DNA of 20,125 nt from JADFOB01 sp964651325 (GTDB lineage: Bacteria > Planctomycetota > Phycisphaerae > UBA1845): assembly GCA_964651325.1 (NCBI GenBank), contig CAZYXP010000048.1, forward strand, positions 1 to 20,125, written 5' to 3'. Under the pieces are notes generated by a model. The model saw only the letters and a program-made list of their open reading frames with translations, was not told the DNA's origin and did no database searches. Positions 7,190-15,090 of the stretch are shown here, piece after piece. Every line of letters begins with the position of its first letter. Position 1 is the first letter of the stretch. The translations under genes were made by a program, and so were the position numbers.

Positions 7190-7810
7190 ATGAAAATCAC
7201 ACAGCATAGATTGAAAGCATCCATGGTGGCCTGCGCGGTGGCGCTGCTGGCCGCCGATGTGCAAGCCGGATCGCACCTGTGGCGGTTCAATGAAATCTTC
7301 AGCAATGCGGACGGGACGATTCAGTTCATCGAGTTGAAAGAATGCTGCGGATCCAGCATGGAGGTCGGTCTCGCAGGCAAGTGGGTCCTCAGCGACGCCA
7401 CGGGCAACCAGTTCTTCTTTCCGTCCAACCTGATCCCGCCGACGGCCAACAAGCACTTGCTTCTGGCGACTGCGGGGTTTGCCGCGTTGCCCGGTGCCCC
7501 GACGCCCGACCACATCATCGTCGATGGGTTCCTGACGCTTGGGGCGGACACGCTTCGCTACTGGTCCTACTCGGCGGCGACCATGCCGTACGCGGACGGC
7601 GACCTTCCAAGTGACGGAATCATGTCGCTCGCGCTGGACGGGTCGGTCGCGGTGAACTCACCGACCAACTACGCGGGGCAAACGGGATCGGTCAATGCGG
7701 GCCCTCTTCCGATTCCAACCGTATCCCAATGGGGTCTTGTGGCGCTGGCATTGGCCGTACTCACCGCGGGAACCATCGTGTTTGTGCGGCAATCGCGCGT
7801 GACTGTCTAA
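7190..7810 (+). CDS. Exported protein with lamin-tail-like domain and IPTL-CTERM-type sorting tail
   Basis: A 206-residue surface or secreted protein. An N-terminal signal peptide (residues 1-26, cleavage after VQA) is followed by a beta-rich segment beginning WRFNEIFSNADGTIQFIELKE, which resembles lamin-tail-like domains of exported bacterial proteins. The C-terminus has IPTVSQWG (175-182), a hydrophobic helix (183-199) and a short basic tail (RQSR). This is the IPTL-CTERM tripartite sorting signal described for exosortase-type systems; the usual IPTLSEWG is slightly changed. No exosortase-like sorting enzyme is encoded in the window. ATG 7190 is preceded by AGGGAGGA at 9 nt, which rules out the two ATGs at 7180 and 7183 in another frame. 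The function is unknown. Confidence 0.8.
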   Translation: MKITQHRLKASMVACAVALLAADVQAGSHLWRFNEIFSNADGTIQFIELKECCGSSMEVGLAGKWVLSDATGNQFFFPSNLIPPTANKHLLLATAGFAALPGAPTPDHIIVDGFLTLGADTLRYWSYSAATMPYADGDLPSDGIMSLALDGSVAVNSPTNYAGQTGSVNAGPLPIPTVSQWGLVALALAVLTAGTIVFVRQSRVTV

Positions 7811-7826
7811 CGAAACAAACGCAACC

Positions 7827-7855
7827 GGGGCTGCTCATTTCTTGTGGGCAGCCCC
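7827..7855. terminator. Hairpin between convergent genes, probable terminator
   Basis: A perfect 8-bp stem GGGGCTGC (7827-7834) with GCAGCCCC (7848-7855) and a 13-nt loop, 16 bp after the stop of the IPTL-CTERM gene and 22 bp from the convergent gene. It has no T-tract on the plus side. On the minus strand the sequence that follows is moderately T-rich. Confidence 0.55.
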
Positions 7856-7877
7856 AGTATCGCGCATGGGCCAAACC

Positions 7878-8618
7878 TTACGGAGGCGACTTCCTCGGTT
7901 GATCGTGCTCTGGTTGGTCGCGTTCGTAGAGGATGTTGCATTTGGGGCATTTCCCGCCGGTGAAGCGCGCAACGGCGCACATCTCACACCGATCGATCAT
8001 TTTGATGACGGACATCAGAAAGTCGATTTGCCGGGCGGCCTGCTCAAAGTCGTTGCGATTGCCGAAGGCCACATTGCCGGCCATGCCGCGATGGCACGCC
8101 TCGCACCAACCGTGCTTCCTGGCGAATTGGCGACATTTCTTGCACGTGAGTTTGGACACATTCGTGGGCGTGCCCTTGGCCAAGTGGTAGGTGAGCCGGG
8201 AAACGTAGGCGAGGTTGTGGATGAAGCCCATGTTGTCCCGGTCACAGAATCCTTGGGTCTTTATGGCTTCCTGACACGCCTTACACTTGATTGAGGCCGG
8301 ATCAAAGTCGTGGCCGTGCGCGTCGAGTGCTTCGAGTAGCATGGCCGATGGGACGAGGATGCCCGCGACATATCCTTTCTTGCAAGCTTCGCACCAACCG
8401 TTATGCAGCTTGTTGAATTCGCACTTGCACGATGATTCTGGCGCCGTAGGCATGTGGGCGTCTGCCGTCGAAGGCGGATGACCGAGGGCGACGGGGCATC
8501 CCATGGTCGCCATCGCTATCAGGAGCGTTGCCAACGCCGTGCGGCAAGCCAGAATAATCCTACTGGGTGGCCGCCTCCCGAAGTCTGCGAATCGATCCTC
8601 CATGATTGATGGTGCCAT
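7878..8618 (-). CDS. Exported Cys-rich protein with four zinc-ribbon-like modules
   Basis: A 246-residue protein of no named family that I recognise. Residues 20-41 form a hydrophobic export segment ending MGC (C41), a possible but non-canonical lipobox. Four Cys modules follow: 64-86 (CKC...NGWCEACKKGYVAG), 112-131 (CKAC...QGFCDRDNMG), 159-181 (CKKC...HGWCEACHRGMAG) and 211-227 (CEMC...GGKCPKC). The shared pattern is CxxC or CxC, 8-10 residues, G[W/F]C[E/D], two to three residues, then G. The second module lacks its fourth Cys (Asp/Asn instead). Metal binding, probably structural Zn, is inferred. One CEACH resembles a c-type heme motif, but only once. ATG 8618 has AAAGGAG upstream and replaces the longer frame starting at 8660. 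Confidence 0.7.
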   Translation of the reverse strand: MAPSIMEDRFADFGRRPPSRIILACRTALATLLIAMATMGCPVALGHPPSTADAHMPTAPESSCKCEFNKLHNGWCEACKKGYVAGILVPSAMLLEALDAHGHDFDPASIKCKACQEAIKTQGFCDRDNMGFIHNLAYVSRLTYHLAKGTPTNVSKLTCKKCRQFARKHGWCEACHRGMAGNVAFGNRNDFEQAARQIDFLMSVIKMIDRCEMCAVARFTGGKCPKCNILYERDQPEHDQPRKSPP

Positions 8619-8762
8619 GATGCGTTCTCTCCTTTCAGTCCGCGGCGGTAAAGGTCGCATTGGCTCCGGCTAAGCGCCCCAATCTGCCCGCGGGAATCAG
8701 TCGGTACACGCCCCAGTACACCCTCTGTGCTCCAGATGAGCAAGGGAAGACCGACAAGGCCT

Positions 8763-8773
8763 ACGATGCGGGG
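8763..8773 (+). repeat. Left copy of an 11-bp target-site duplication
   Basis: ACGATGCGGGG lies directly outside the left terminal inverted repeat and is repeated exactly at 8916-8926. An 11-bp duplication falls within the range reported for IS4-family elements. Confidence 0.8.
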
Positions 8774-8915
8774 CAGGGCAACCGCATTCTAAGAATTCTC
8801 ATGCGGCGTCGGCTCCTGCGGTTCGCCCGATCCGCGTTTTCAGCCACGCGAAGCAGATGCTGAAAATCCTGACTTGGTCTCCAACCACCCAAAAGGTTAG
8901 AATGCGGTTGCCCTG
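8774..8915. mobile_element. MITE-like non-autonomous element (142 bp)
   Basis: Perfect 19-bp terminal inverted repeats: CAGGGCAACCGCATTCTAA at 8774-8792 and its exact reverse complement at 8897-8915. Both ends are flanked by the identical 11-bp direct repeat ACGATGCGGGG. The interior (104 bp) holds an 8-bp hairpin TTTTCAGC (8837-8844) with GCTGAAAA (8859-8866). No transposase is encoded. The minus-strand frame through the element ends in a basic Arg-rich peptide, which could be the last codons of a deleted transposase. Termini starting with CA plus an 11-bp duplication suggest mobilisation by an IS4-type DDE transposase; that family assignment is inference. Confidence 0.85.
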
Positions 8916-8926
8916 ACGATGCGGGG
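8916..8926 (+). repeat. Right copy of the 11-bp target-site duplication
   Basis: ACGATGCGGGG directly after the right terminal inverted repeat, identical to 8763-8773. Confidence 0.8.
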
Positions 8927-8964
8927 TCCATGACACTTGCTGCGGCTTCGATGCCAGTCATTCC

Positions 8965-9205
8965 TCCAGCCTGTAAGGCTGAACTATAGTAGCCGTGGGT
9001 CCGCCTCAAGCGGACCCACGGTTACGGGAGCCCCACCCCCATCGACCCTGGAGGGGTCGGCTAGGCGCCACATTGTGCTTGCCCCCCGCGGAGGAGACGC
9101 CCCCTCCAGGGTCGGGTGGTTTGATGGCGGCGTCATCCGGGGGCGGCGCTTCGCTTGCCCCCGGCTACTGCAGATCAGGCCTTCAGCCTGCAATCACTGC
9201 CGCCG
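8965..9205. repeat. Composite of nested palindromic repeats
   Basis: About 240 bp made almost wholly of inverted repeats. One is a 12-bp perfect hairpin CCGTGGGTCCGC (8993-9004) with GCGGACCCACGG (9010-9021). Another is a 14-bp inverted repeat CGACCCTGGAGGGG (9043-9056) with CCCCTCCAGGGTCG (9101-9114). A third, at about 9138-9164, is a GGGGGC...GCCCCC hairpin. The outer arms are related: CAGCCTG-AAGGCTGA-AGTAGCC on the left, and the reverse complement of the right end reads CAGGCTGAAGGCCTGAT-AGTAGCC. It sits downstream of oleD and next to the MITE-like element. No gene is visible. Confidence 0.75.
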
Positions 9206-9220
9206 ATTCTGTCACGGACC

Positions 9221-10255
9221 CTACGATGCAGCCAGCGGTACCAGCGGCATGGGTGTGGGCTGTACCGCCTTCCCCGTAAGGCCTTCGAGCAAACACCGTA
9301 CGCCATCTTCGGTCGGCACGCTCGGCGCGTATCCAAAATCCTTCCTAGCCGCTTCAATGGAAAAATAATGCGACCGCCCCAGTTGCGCTGCAAGGAAGCG
9401 CGTCATCGGAGGTTCGCGCTGAATCCGACCCTTGCGGTAGGCGAATTCCAAGACCGCCCCGATTCGATCGGCCACTGCCAGCGAGATGGCTCGCTTCACC
9501 GGCGGAGCGCCCGCGCCTTTTAGAATTTCTCCCAGCCAAGGCCACAGGGCAACCGGCTCGCCTTGACTGATAAAATAGGCCTTGCCGGCGCAAGGTGCAC
9601 CGGGTCCCAGAGCGTCGGCGGCCATGACATGCGCTTCGGCCGCGTTGTCGATGTAGGTTATGTCCACGAGATTACGCCCATTGCCCACCCGAACGAGCCT
9701 TCCACGGCGTGCCCTGTCGAGGACTCTTGGAATAAGGTGCGGATCGCCCGGGCCCCAGATCAGATGCGGACGCAGGGCGACGGTCGCCAGCGTCGCCCGG
9801 TTGGCCTTGAGCACCATACGCTCTGCGACGGCCTTCGTTTTGGGGTAATCGGCAAGGTGTTTCTTGGCGTAGGGGTGTGATTCGTCCACGCCGCACAGAT
9901 CGTCGCGACCGAACACGACGCTCGGTGAACTCGTGTAGATCAGTTTTTCGATGCCATTAGCCCGGCATGCGCCAAGAACATGGGCCGTCCCGCCCGCGTT
10001 GATGTCCCAGAACAATTCGGGGGAACCCCAAATACCCGCCACCGCCGCAACGTGGAAAACGGCGTCGAAGCCTACCACCGCGCGCCGCACGGCGTCCGCA
10101 TCACGCAAATCCACCGCCACGGTGGCAACACCCAACCGATCGAGGTGGGGGTAACGGTTGCGGCCCAATGCGGTCACGTCATCGCCGCGGGCGCTGAGCA
10201 TCTCTACGATGCGCGTACCCAGAAATCCACCACCACCGGTCACCAGCGCTTTCAA
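9221..10255 (-). CDS. oleD: OleD-like 2-alkyl-3-oxoalkanoate reductase (NAD(P)-dependent SDR)
   Basis: A 344-residue extended short-chain dehydrogenase of the 3-beta-hydroxysteroid dehydrogenase/epimerase type. The nucleotide-binding motif is TGGGGFLG (6-13), the active site is Y137-PKT-K141, and the Ser is in YTSSPS (about 107-112). In head-to-head olefin synthesis, OleD reduces the beta-keto acid made by OleA to the beta-hydroxy acid that OleC turns into a beta-lactone. The pathway assignment rests on the neighbour: it begins at TTG 10255, overlapping the oleC stop by 4 bp (TTGA), which implies translational coupling. Without that context it would be called a generic NAD-dependent epimerase. 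oleA and oleB are not in the window. Confidence 0.8.
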   Translation of the reverse strand: MKALVTGGGGFLGTRIVEMLSARGDDVTALGRNRYPHLDRLGVATVAVDLRDADAVRRAVVGFDAVFHVAAVAGIWGSPELFWDINAGGTAHVLGACRANGIEKLIYTSSPSVVFGRDDLCGVDESHPYAKKHLADYPKTKAVAERMVLKANRATLATVALRPHLIWGPGDPHLIPRVLDRARRGRLVRVGNGRNLVDITYIDNAAEAHVMAADALGPGAPCAGKAYFISQGEPVALWPWLGEILKGAGAPPVKRAISLAVADRIGAVLEFAYRKGRIQREPPMTRFLAAQLGRSHYFSIEAARKDFGYAPSVPTEDGVRCLLEGLTGKAVQPTPMPLVPLAAS

Positions 10256-11970
10256 TGCAACCGCTCCTTGGCCCAGACCGCTAACGCCTCCCGGTTGATC
10301 TTCGCATTGTGACGCACATCCACCGGAAACCCCCGATGGAACAATACCCGCGAAATCGTCCGGGTCAAATCAGCGGCGCGCCCCAGCTTCAACAACTCGC
10401 GCGTGGCCGCATCCCGGCTACGTCCGATAGGGTTGCGCCGCGCTGCCATCTGAACGATGATCACCGGCTCCTGCCGCCCGGGCGGCCCCACGCCGACCAA
10501 GGCGGAACGCAACACGTCGGGATGCTCGTTGAAAATCGCCTCACAGGGAATAGAAAACAGGGTTCCCTCGGGCGTACGCACGCGATGATTCTTGCGGCCG
10601 CAAAACCAGATGCGACCGCGAGCGTCGCGGTATCCAACGTCACCCATGCGATGCCAGACGTCGTCGCCGTCGTGGATTTTGGCCATGGCCGTTGCTCGTG
10701 GCTGATTCGCGTAAGCCTTGGTCACCACCGGGCCTTGTACCGCTATCTCGCCGATCTGCCCATCCGGGACGATCAAGTCGTCCGACCATGTCCCGATGGC
10801 TTCGTCGGTGATTCGGATGATACGCAACTTGATTCCCGGAAAAACGCTCCCGACGCAAATGCCCGCGCCACGCCGCGATAGCGCAGCCGTTTGGGAGACC
10901 ACCGTTCGCCCCGCCATGGCCGCCACCGGAAGCGCCTCGGTGGCGCCGTACGGCGTATGCACGTCCGCGTCGTCATTGAGGACCTCATGAAGCATCTCGA
11001 TCACGCGATAGGACACCGGGGCGCCCGCGATCAAAATGCGCTTGAGCGAAGGCAGTTTGATCCGACGGCGAACGCAATAATCGGCAACGCGCGACCACAC
11101 CGCCGGAGATCCAAACGTGTTGGTTACCTGTTGGTCCCGAATCGCGTCAACGAGATGGGCGGGGTTTGCCTTGACGGGCCTGGCCGCGTTCATGTCTGGG
11201 ATGACGCTCGTCATGCCCAGCGCCGGGTTGAACAGCGCGAAGAGCGGAAACGCGGGCATGTCGATTTCGCCGGGTTGAATCTTAAAGAAATCGCGCAACA
11301 TCCGCACCTGGGCGTCAAACATGGCGTGTTCATAGACCACGCCCTTGGCCGGTCCTGTAGCGCCGCTGGTGAAGAGAATCGCTGCGGTTTCATCGCCACA
11401 AGTTCTTGCCGGCTCGAATTCCGGGGAAGCCTCTTGCGTCAGCGTATCCAACGACGGCCCTCCGCAAAGCCACCGCTTGCCAACCGTCACCGAGCAAACA
11501 ACCGATTCAAACGCCTTCGGACGTAGGGAGCGCAGCACGTGTGCTTGCCCTATTGCCACGAGCGCTTGCGGTGTGACGCCACGAATGCACTCCAGCATGC
11601 GCCCAAGCCCCATGCCCGGATCGATCAGGATGACGACCGCGCCGATCTTGAACAGCGCAAAGGTCAGCCCGATGAACTCTACACCCGGCTTGACCATCAT
11701 CAATGTTGGCATACCGCGCCGGACGCCGATTTTGACAAGCCCATGGGCATAGCGATTGGTCAGCCGTTCGAATTCGAGAAAGGACTTGGTCTCGTACACC
11801 GGGCGCCCACGCAGCGTGCGCGTCTTGGTGACGATCAGCGCGTTGTGTTCGGGCACGCGCCGGGCCATGCGCGCCAGATGCGCCGCTACATTGCAATACT
11901 CCGAATCGGTCTCGGCCGAAGCGTCAGACCGTACCTCGCGTGCCGGGTTCTTGCGTTGATGGACGGGCAT
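10252..11970 (-). CDS. oleC: OleC-like olefin beta-lactone synthetase (AMP-binding)
   Basis: A 572-residue member of the ANL adenylate-forming superfamily. The ATP-binding signature is LFTSGATGPAKGVVYEH (about 199-215), the A5-type motif is YGATEALPVA, and the MGDVGYRDARGRIWFCGRKNHRV stretch leads into the C-terminal lobe. The C-terminal Lys is K557 in FPVDVRHNAKINRE. The length and the VDVRHNAKINRE ending suit OleC, which activates a 2-alkyl-3-hydroxy acid with ATP and closes it to a beta-lactone, rather than forming an acyl-CoA. The adjacent reductase supports this. The start ATG 11970 lacks a strong Shine-Dalgarno and could be further in. A fatty acyl-CoA or AMP ligase is the alternative. 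Confidence 0.82.
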   Translation of the reverse strand: MPVHQRKNPAREVRSDASAETDSEYCNVAAHLARMARRVPEHNALIVTKTRTLRGRPVYETKSFLEFERLTNRYAHGLVKIGVRRGMPTLMMVKPGVEFIGLTFALFKIGAVVILIDPGMGLGRMLECIRGVTPQALVAIGQAHVLRSLRPKAFESVVCSVTVGKRWLCGGPSLDTLTQEASPEFEPARTCGDETAAILFTSGATGPAKGVVYEHAMFDAQVRMLRDFFKIQPGEIDMPAFPLFALFNPALGMTSVIPDMNAARPVKANPAHLVDAIRDQQVTNTFGSPAVWSRVADYCVRRRIKLPSLKRILIAGAPVSYRVIEMLHEVLNDDADVHTPYGATEALPVAAMAGRTVVSQTAALSRRGAGICVGSVFPGIKLRIIRITDEAIGTWSDDLIVPDGQIGEIAVQGPVVTKAYANQPRATAMAKIHDGDDVWHRMGDVGYRDARGRIWFCGRKNHRVRTPEGTLFSIPCEAIFNEHPDVLRSALVGVGPPGRQEPVIIVQMAARRNPIGRSRDAATRELLKLGRAADLTRTISRVLFHRGFPVDVRHNAKINREALAVWAKERLH

Positions 11971-12397
11971 GGTCGGTCGATCATCTGGATGGGTGTGAAA
12001 TCTCGATCGCTGGAGTTAACCATAGGGCGCATTCACAAAGCCTTCCCCGAAACGCAACACCGGTAGGATACCCACAACCCTGCTTTTGGGAAAGTGTGGC
12101 CCATCCGCGCTCGGATGGTTCGCCCGACGACTCCGAAAAGGTTGCCCATGTCCAATGGGACCTGGGGCTGGCGACGAAATGGCGTTCGTCAGGACCGCAT
12201 TGCCAACCGACACGGACGACCGACCGACCAATGAGGACCGGATCCGTAAGAAACACAGGCGTCCATCAGTCGCGATCGTCGTCTCCCCCACCTCCAAGGA
12301 TATGGAACAACCGATTGGGTCGTGCGAGACCGCGCGCCCCGCTCGCACAAACAGGCGCTTGATTGAGCCAGCCTCCTTCCTATCATGGCGAACAACC
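11971..12397. other. Divergent intergenic region between oleC and the PBP4 gene
   Basis: Spans 427 bp. The plus frame of the downstream gene is open back to 12086, but that stretch is polar, lacks a ribosome-binding site and precedes a good signal peptide, so I treat it as non-coding. A minus-strand frame at 12016-12399 shows no recognisable domain. I see no strong promoter or repeat. Confidence 0.45.
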
Positions 12398-13924
12398 ATG
12401 AGTATTCGAAAGCAAGAATGGCGCGTCCGCTCCCCAAGGGTCCGAAACCTGTGCCTATGGCTCGGTCTTGCCCTAGCGGTGATGCCTCAGCCCGCGCGAG
12501 CCAGGCCGGAGCGACCCATTGGTGAGGCGCTATCCTCGATCACGAAATCCCTGCCGCACCGAAAGGCCAAGGCGAGCATCTTTGTCGTGGATCTGGCCAC
12601 CATGCGTACGGTTTTTGCCCTCAACGCCGACCATGCACTGGTGCCCGCATCTACAATGAAGGTATTTACGATGGCAGCGGCCACCATCGAGCTGGGCGAT
12701 TCGTTCGCGTTTCGAACCGTGCTGGCGCACGACGGAACGGATCTGATCGTCGTCGCCGACGGCGACCCGGCCTTCGGAGACGTCAAGACGGACCGCGCCC
12801 TTCGGCGCGATGTCGATTATCCCTTCGCCCCCTGGATTGAGGCCATCAAATCTGCTGGGATCACGAGCATCGAGGGCGACATGGTCTTGGACGAATCCGT
12901 GTACGACGATGTCGCGATTCATCCGTCGTGGGAAGCCGGCGACCTGGGCAAGTGGTACGCCGCGCCAGTTGGTGCTTTGAACATCAACGGCAACTGCCTG
13001 GACATCACGCTGACGCCCACCACCGTGGGGAAGGCGCCAAGGGTTGCGATTCGCCCCGATACCCGACTAGCCAGCATCAAGAACAAATGCAAGACTGGCC
13101 AAGGTCGAAAACCCCTGCTGCACCATCCCCCCAACACCATGGACTACATCATAAGCGGGCGATGCGCGAAAACGTGGGCCTTCGGCGCCGTTGCGTTCCC
13201 GGACCCCGGCCTCCTCTTCGGGGATGCATTCAAAACCGCGTTGTCTGCCGCCGGCATCACCGTGCACGGCGAAGTGGTGTTTCGGCGGGTTCGAAGGCCC
13301 GATGGCTCCCTGCCGCCGTCTGCGAAGATTCTAGCGGTCTACGAAACCCCCCTATCGGCCGTCCTCGCCCGCGTGGGCAAAAACAGCCAAAACCTGTTCG
13401 CCGAGGCATTGTTCAAGAGAGCCGGTTTTGCCTGGGCGCGTCGCAATGGCAGAGAGAATCCCACCGGCTCCTGGGAAAGCGGCGCCCGCGCTGTGGAAGC
13501 CTTCGCTAATCGAGCTGGGTTGGACGCGGACGGGCTGGTCGTTTCAGACGGATCGGGCCTAAGCCGAGTGAACCGATGCACGGCCAGGCAACTGGGCAGC
13601 GTGTTCTCGTGGATTGACGGCCGACCTGAAGCCAAAGTGCATCTGCAAAACCTCGCCGTTTCAGGCATCGAAGGCTCGCTTCGCAAGCGGCTTAGAGATA
13701 TCCCAGGAAGCGTAGTCGGAAAAACGGGCACGATGCGAGGCGTCTGCTCGCTGGCGGGCTGGGTCCTGGATCGAACGGGCAAGCGTCGCTACGCCTTCGC
13801 GATCCTCTTCAACAACTACCCCGGCCCAAGCACGCCCTACCGCGATCTACAGGACCACATCTGCCGCGTGCTCGTCCGCGCCGCCAATCAGAACCGCGAC
13901 CGTCAGGGAGCGGCCGGCCCGTGA
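12398..13924 (+). CDS. dacB: D-alanyl-D-alanine carboxypeptidase/endopeptidase, PBP4 (peptidase S13)
   Basis: A 508-residue periplasmic penicillin-binding protein that trims pentapeptide stems and cleaves cross-links in peptidoglycan. A signal peptide spans about 1-35 (hydrophobic core LCLWLGLALAVM, then PARARP). All three serine-transferase motifs are present: S85-TMK88 (VPASTMKVF), SQN in GKNSQNLFAEALF, and KTG in VVGKTGTMRGVCSLAG. The order and the large insertion between SxxK and SxN are typical of class C low-molecular-mass PBP4. The start at ATG 12398 is chosen for the signal peptide; no clear Shine-Dalgarno is visible. It is relevant to planctomycete cell biology because it supports the presence of peptidoglycan. 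It appears monocistronic. Confidence 0.93.
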   Translation: MSIRKQEWRVRSPRVRNLCLWLGLALAVMPQPARARPERPIGEALSSITKSLPHRKAKASIFVVDLATMRTVFALNADHALVPASTMKVFTMAAATIELGDSFAFRTVLAHDGTDLIVVADGDPAFGDVKTDRALRRDVDYPFAPWIEAIKSAGITSIEGDMVLDESVYDDVAIHPSWEAGDLGKWYAAPVGALNINGNCLDITLTPTTVGKAPRVAIRPDTRLASIKNKCKTGQGRKPLLHHPPNTMDYIISGRCAKTWAFGAVAFPDPGLLFGDAFKTALSAAGITVHGEVVFRRVRRPDGSLPPSAKILAVYETPLSAVLARVGKNSQNLFAEALFKRAGFAWARRNGRENPTGSWESGARAVEAFANRAGLDADGLVVSDGSGLSRVNRCTARQLGSVFSWIDGRPEAKVHLQNLAVSGIEGSLRKRLRDIPGSVVGKTGTMRGVCSLAGWVLDRTGKRRYAFAILFNNYPGPSTPYRDLQDHICRVLVRAANQNRDRQGAAGP

Positions 13925-13958
13925 TCACGCACGTAGAACGGCAACGGCTTGGGATTTG

Positions 13959-13986
13959 TTGACCGGCTAGGTCGAGGGAGTATCAT
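13959..13986 (+). promoter_or_regulatory. Candidate sigma70-type promoter upstream of tRNA-Ser
   Basis: TTGACC (13959-13964), a 16-nt spacer, then TATCAT (13981-13986); each box has five of six consensus matches. It lies 179 bp before the tRNA, so a leader would have to be processed off. A second TTGACG (14029-14034) has a poorer partner. Confidence 0.4.
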
Positions 13987-14164
13987 GACGCTGCGGGTTT
14001 GCGAGGTGCGGCCCATCGGCGGAAGCTCTTGACGAGGGGCCGGCGGTATCGTACGTCCGTCCGGCTGAATGGGCGGATCCCTGCAAACACGTCGCGGCTA
14101 CGCACGGTACGGGTCGCCCCCCGCATCGGTGCGACTAGGTCGTCGAATAAGCAATGAATCACCG

Positions 14165-14252
14165 GGAGCGGTGTCCGAGTGGCTGAAGGGGCCGCACTGG
14201 AAATGCGGTGTACGGTTTTTCCGTACCGAGGGTTCGAATCCCTCCCGCTCCG
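14165..14252 (+). tRNA. tRNA-Ser (anticodon GGA)
   Basis: An 88-nt class II tRNA. The acceptor stem GGAGCGG (14165-14171) pairs with CCGCTCC (14245-14251), and the discriminator G is at 14252. The anticodon stem CCGCA/TGCGG (14192-14196, 14204-14208) encloses loop CTGGAAA with GGA at 14199-14201, reading UCC/UCU. The long variable arm (TACGG-TTTTT-CCGTA) and T-arm GAGGG-TTCGAAT-CCCTC (14228-14244) are intact. The CCA end is not encoded. Confidence 0.97.
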
Positions 14253-14341
14253 ATCGTTTTACCCCCACCGTGACGCAGGGCTTCCACCCGGCCTTGCGTC
14301 GGCAGGTTTTCGTCGGAACCCGAACCCGCCCGTGCTGACGG

Positions 14342-15064
14342 CTACCGAATGAGGCTGAACGCGATCTGATTGGTCGCCACGCTGGCCAGCGCCGTCTGCA
14401 ACTCCGGAGCGTAGATCCAGGCCGGCGTCCCGGCATCTATTAGGACGCTCGTTCCGCCGCCGGTCGCGGCCATCTGGTCAAGCAAACCAGCGTCAAGGTC
14501 GGTGCCCACGCCGATGATGTGAACCGTCATGCCGGCATCTCTGGCCATCTGGATCTGATTCAATGCGTCAGTCGGATCGGATTCTCCGTTGGTCACCATC
14601 ACGATTATCTTGCTGGCAGCCGCACGGGCATTTTGCCCAATGAGCTCAAGTCTCGCCGCCTCCAAACCAAGGCTCAACGCGCCGCCCGTTCCCAAGGGCG
14701 CGCCGCGAAGCTTCGCGCGCACGCGATCGAAGTCAGTCGAAAGCGGCTCAAACCAGTTGACGACCGATGAAGCGGCGACCGCGCCGATCTGGTCATTGAA
14801 GGCCCCTTCGGCAATGGCGTCCACAGCCACGACCACCGCATCTTTGGCGGACTTGAGCGGCTGAATCCTGATGCTCGGCGGAAGGAATGGTTCGCCGATG
14901 TCGTAGACTCCGGAAAACTCCGGATCGCTACCGTCATACAGGAGGTACCGAGCATCATTCAAAACGCCGCCGAGCAAGGTCGGCGCCAGCACGGATACGA
15001 CACCCATTGCTGCCAATCCCAAGGCATACTTGGCACACCGATGTCTGCGAAATATCGATCGCAT
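14342..15064 (-). CDS. Membrane-anchored or secreted protein with the C-terminal part of a VWA domain
   Basis: A 240-residue protein. Residues 1-33 form a signal peptide or anchor (RSIFRRHRCAKYALGLAAMGVVSVLAPTLLGG). From about residue 66 it follows a von Willebrand factor A fold starting after the first strand: PLKSAKDAVVVAVDAI helix, NDQIGAV strand, LST (T110, MIDAS position), GTGGALSLGLEAA, and KIIVMVTNGES, where the usual MIDAS Asp of TDG is N159, then HIIGVG. The first strand with DxSxS is missing here but present in the gene just upstream. ATG 15064 has AGGAAAGG 7 nt upstream, so this is a separately translated gene. The upstream stop is 26 bp away, which indicates an operon. The ligand is unknown. 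Confidence 0.75.
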   Translation of the reverse strand: MRSIFRRHRCAKYALGLAAMGVVSVLAPTLLGGVLNDARYLLYDGSDPEFSGVYDIGEPFLPPSIRIQPLKSAKDAVVVAVDAIAEGAFNDQIGAVAASSVVNWFEPLSTDFDRVRAKLRGAPLGTGGALSLGLEAARLELIGQNARAAASKIIVMVTNGESDPTDALNQIQMARDAGMTVHIIGVGTDLDAGLLDQMAATGGGTSVLIDAGTPAWIYAPELQTALASVATNQIAFSLIR

Positions 15065-15090
15065 CTTCTGGCCTTTCCTATCTGGTTCCC

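Noticed and set aside
8076..8105. CEACH in the four-module protein as a c-type heme site
   Set aside because: Only one of the four modules has a His after the second Cys; the others have Lys, Arg or no second Cys, so a zinc-type module is more likely.
12086..12397. 104-codon N-terminal extension of the PBP4 gene
   Set aside because: It would bury a clear signal peptide, has no ribosome-binding site and no similarity to known PBP4 N-termini.
13987..14164. A non-coding RNA (SRP or similar) between the candidate promoter and tRNA-Ser
   Set aside because: I looked for the conserved SRP core and tmRNA-like ends and found neither.
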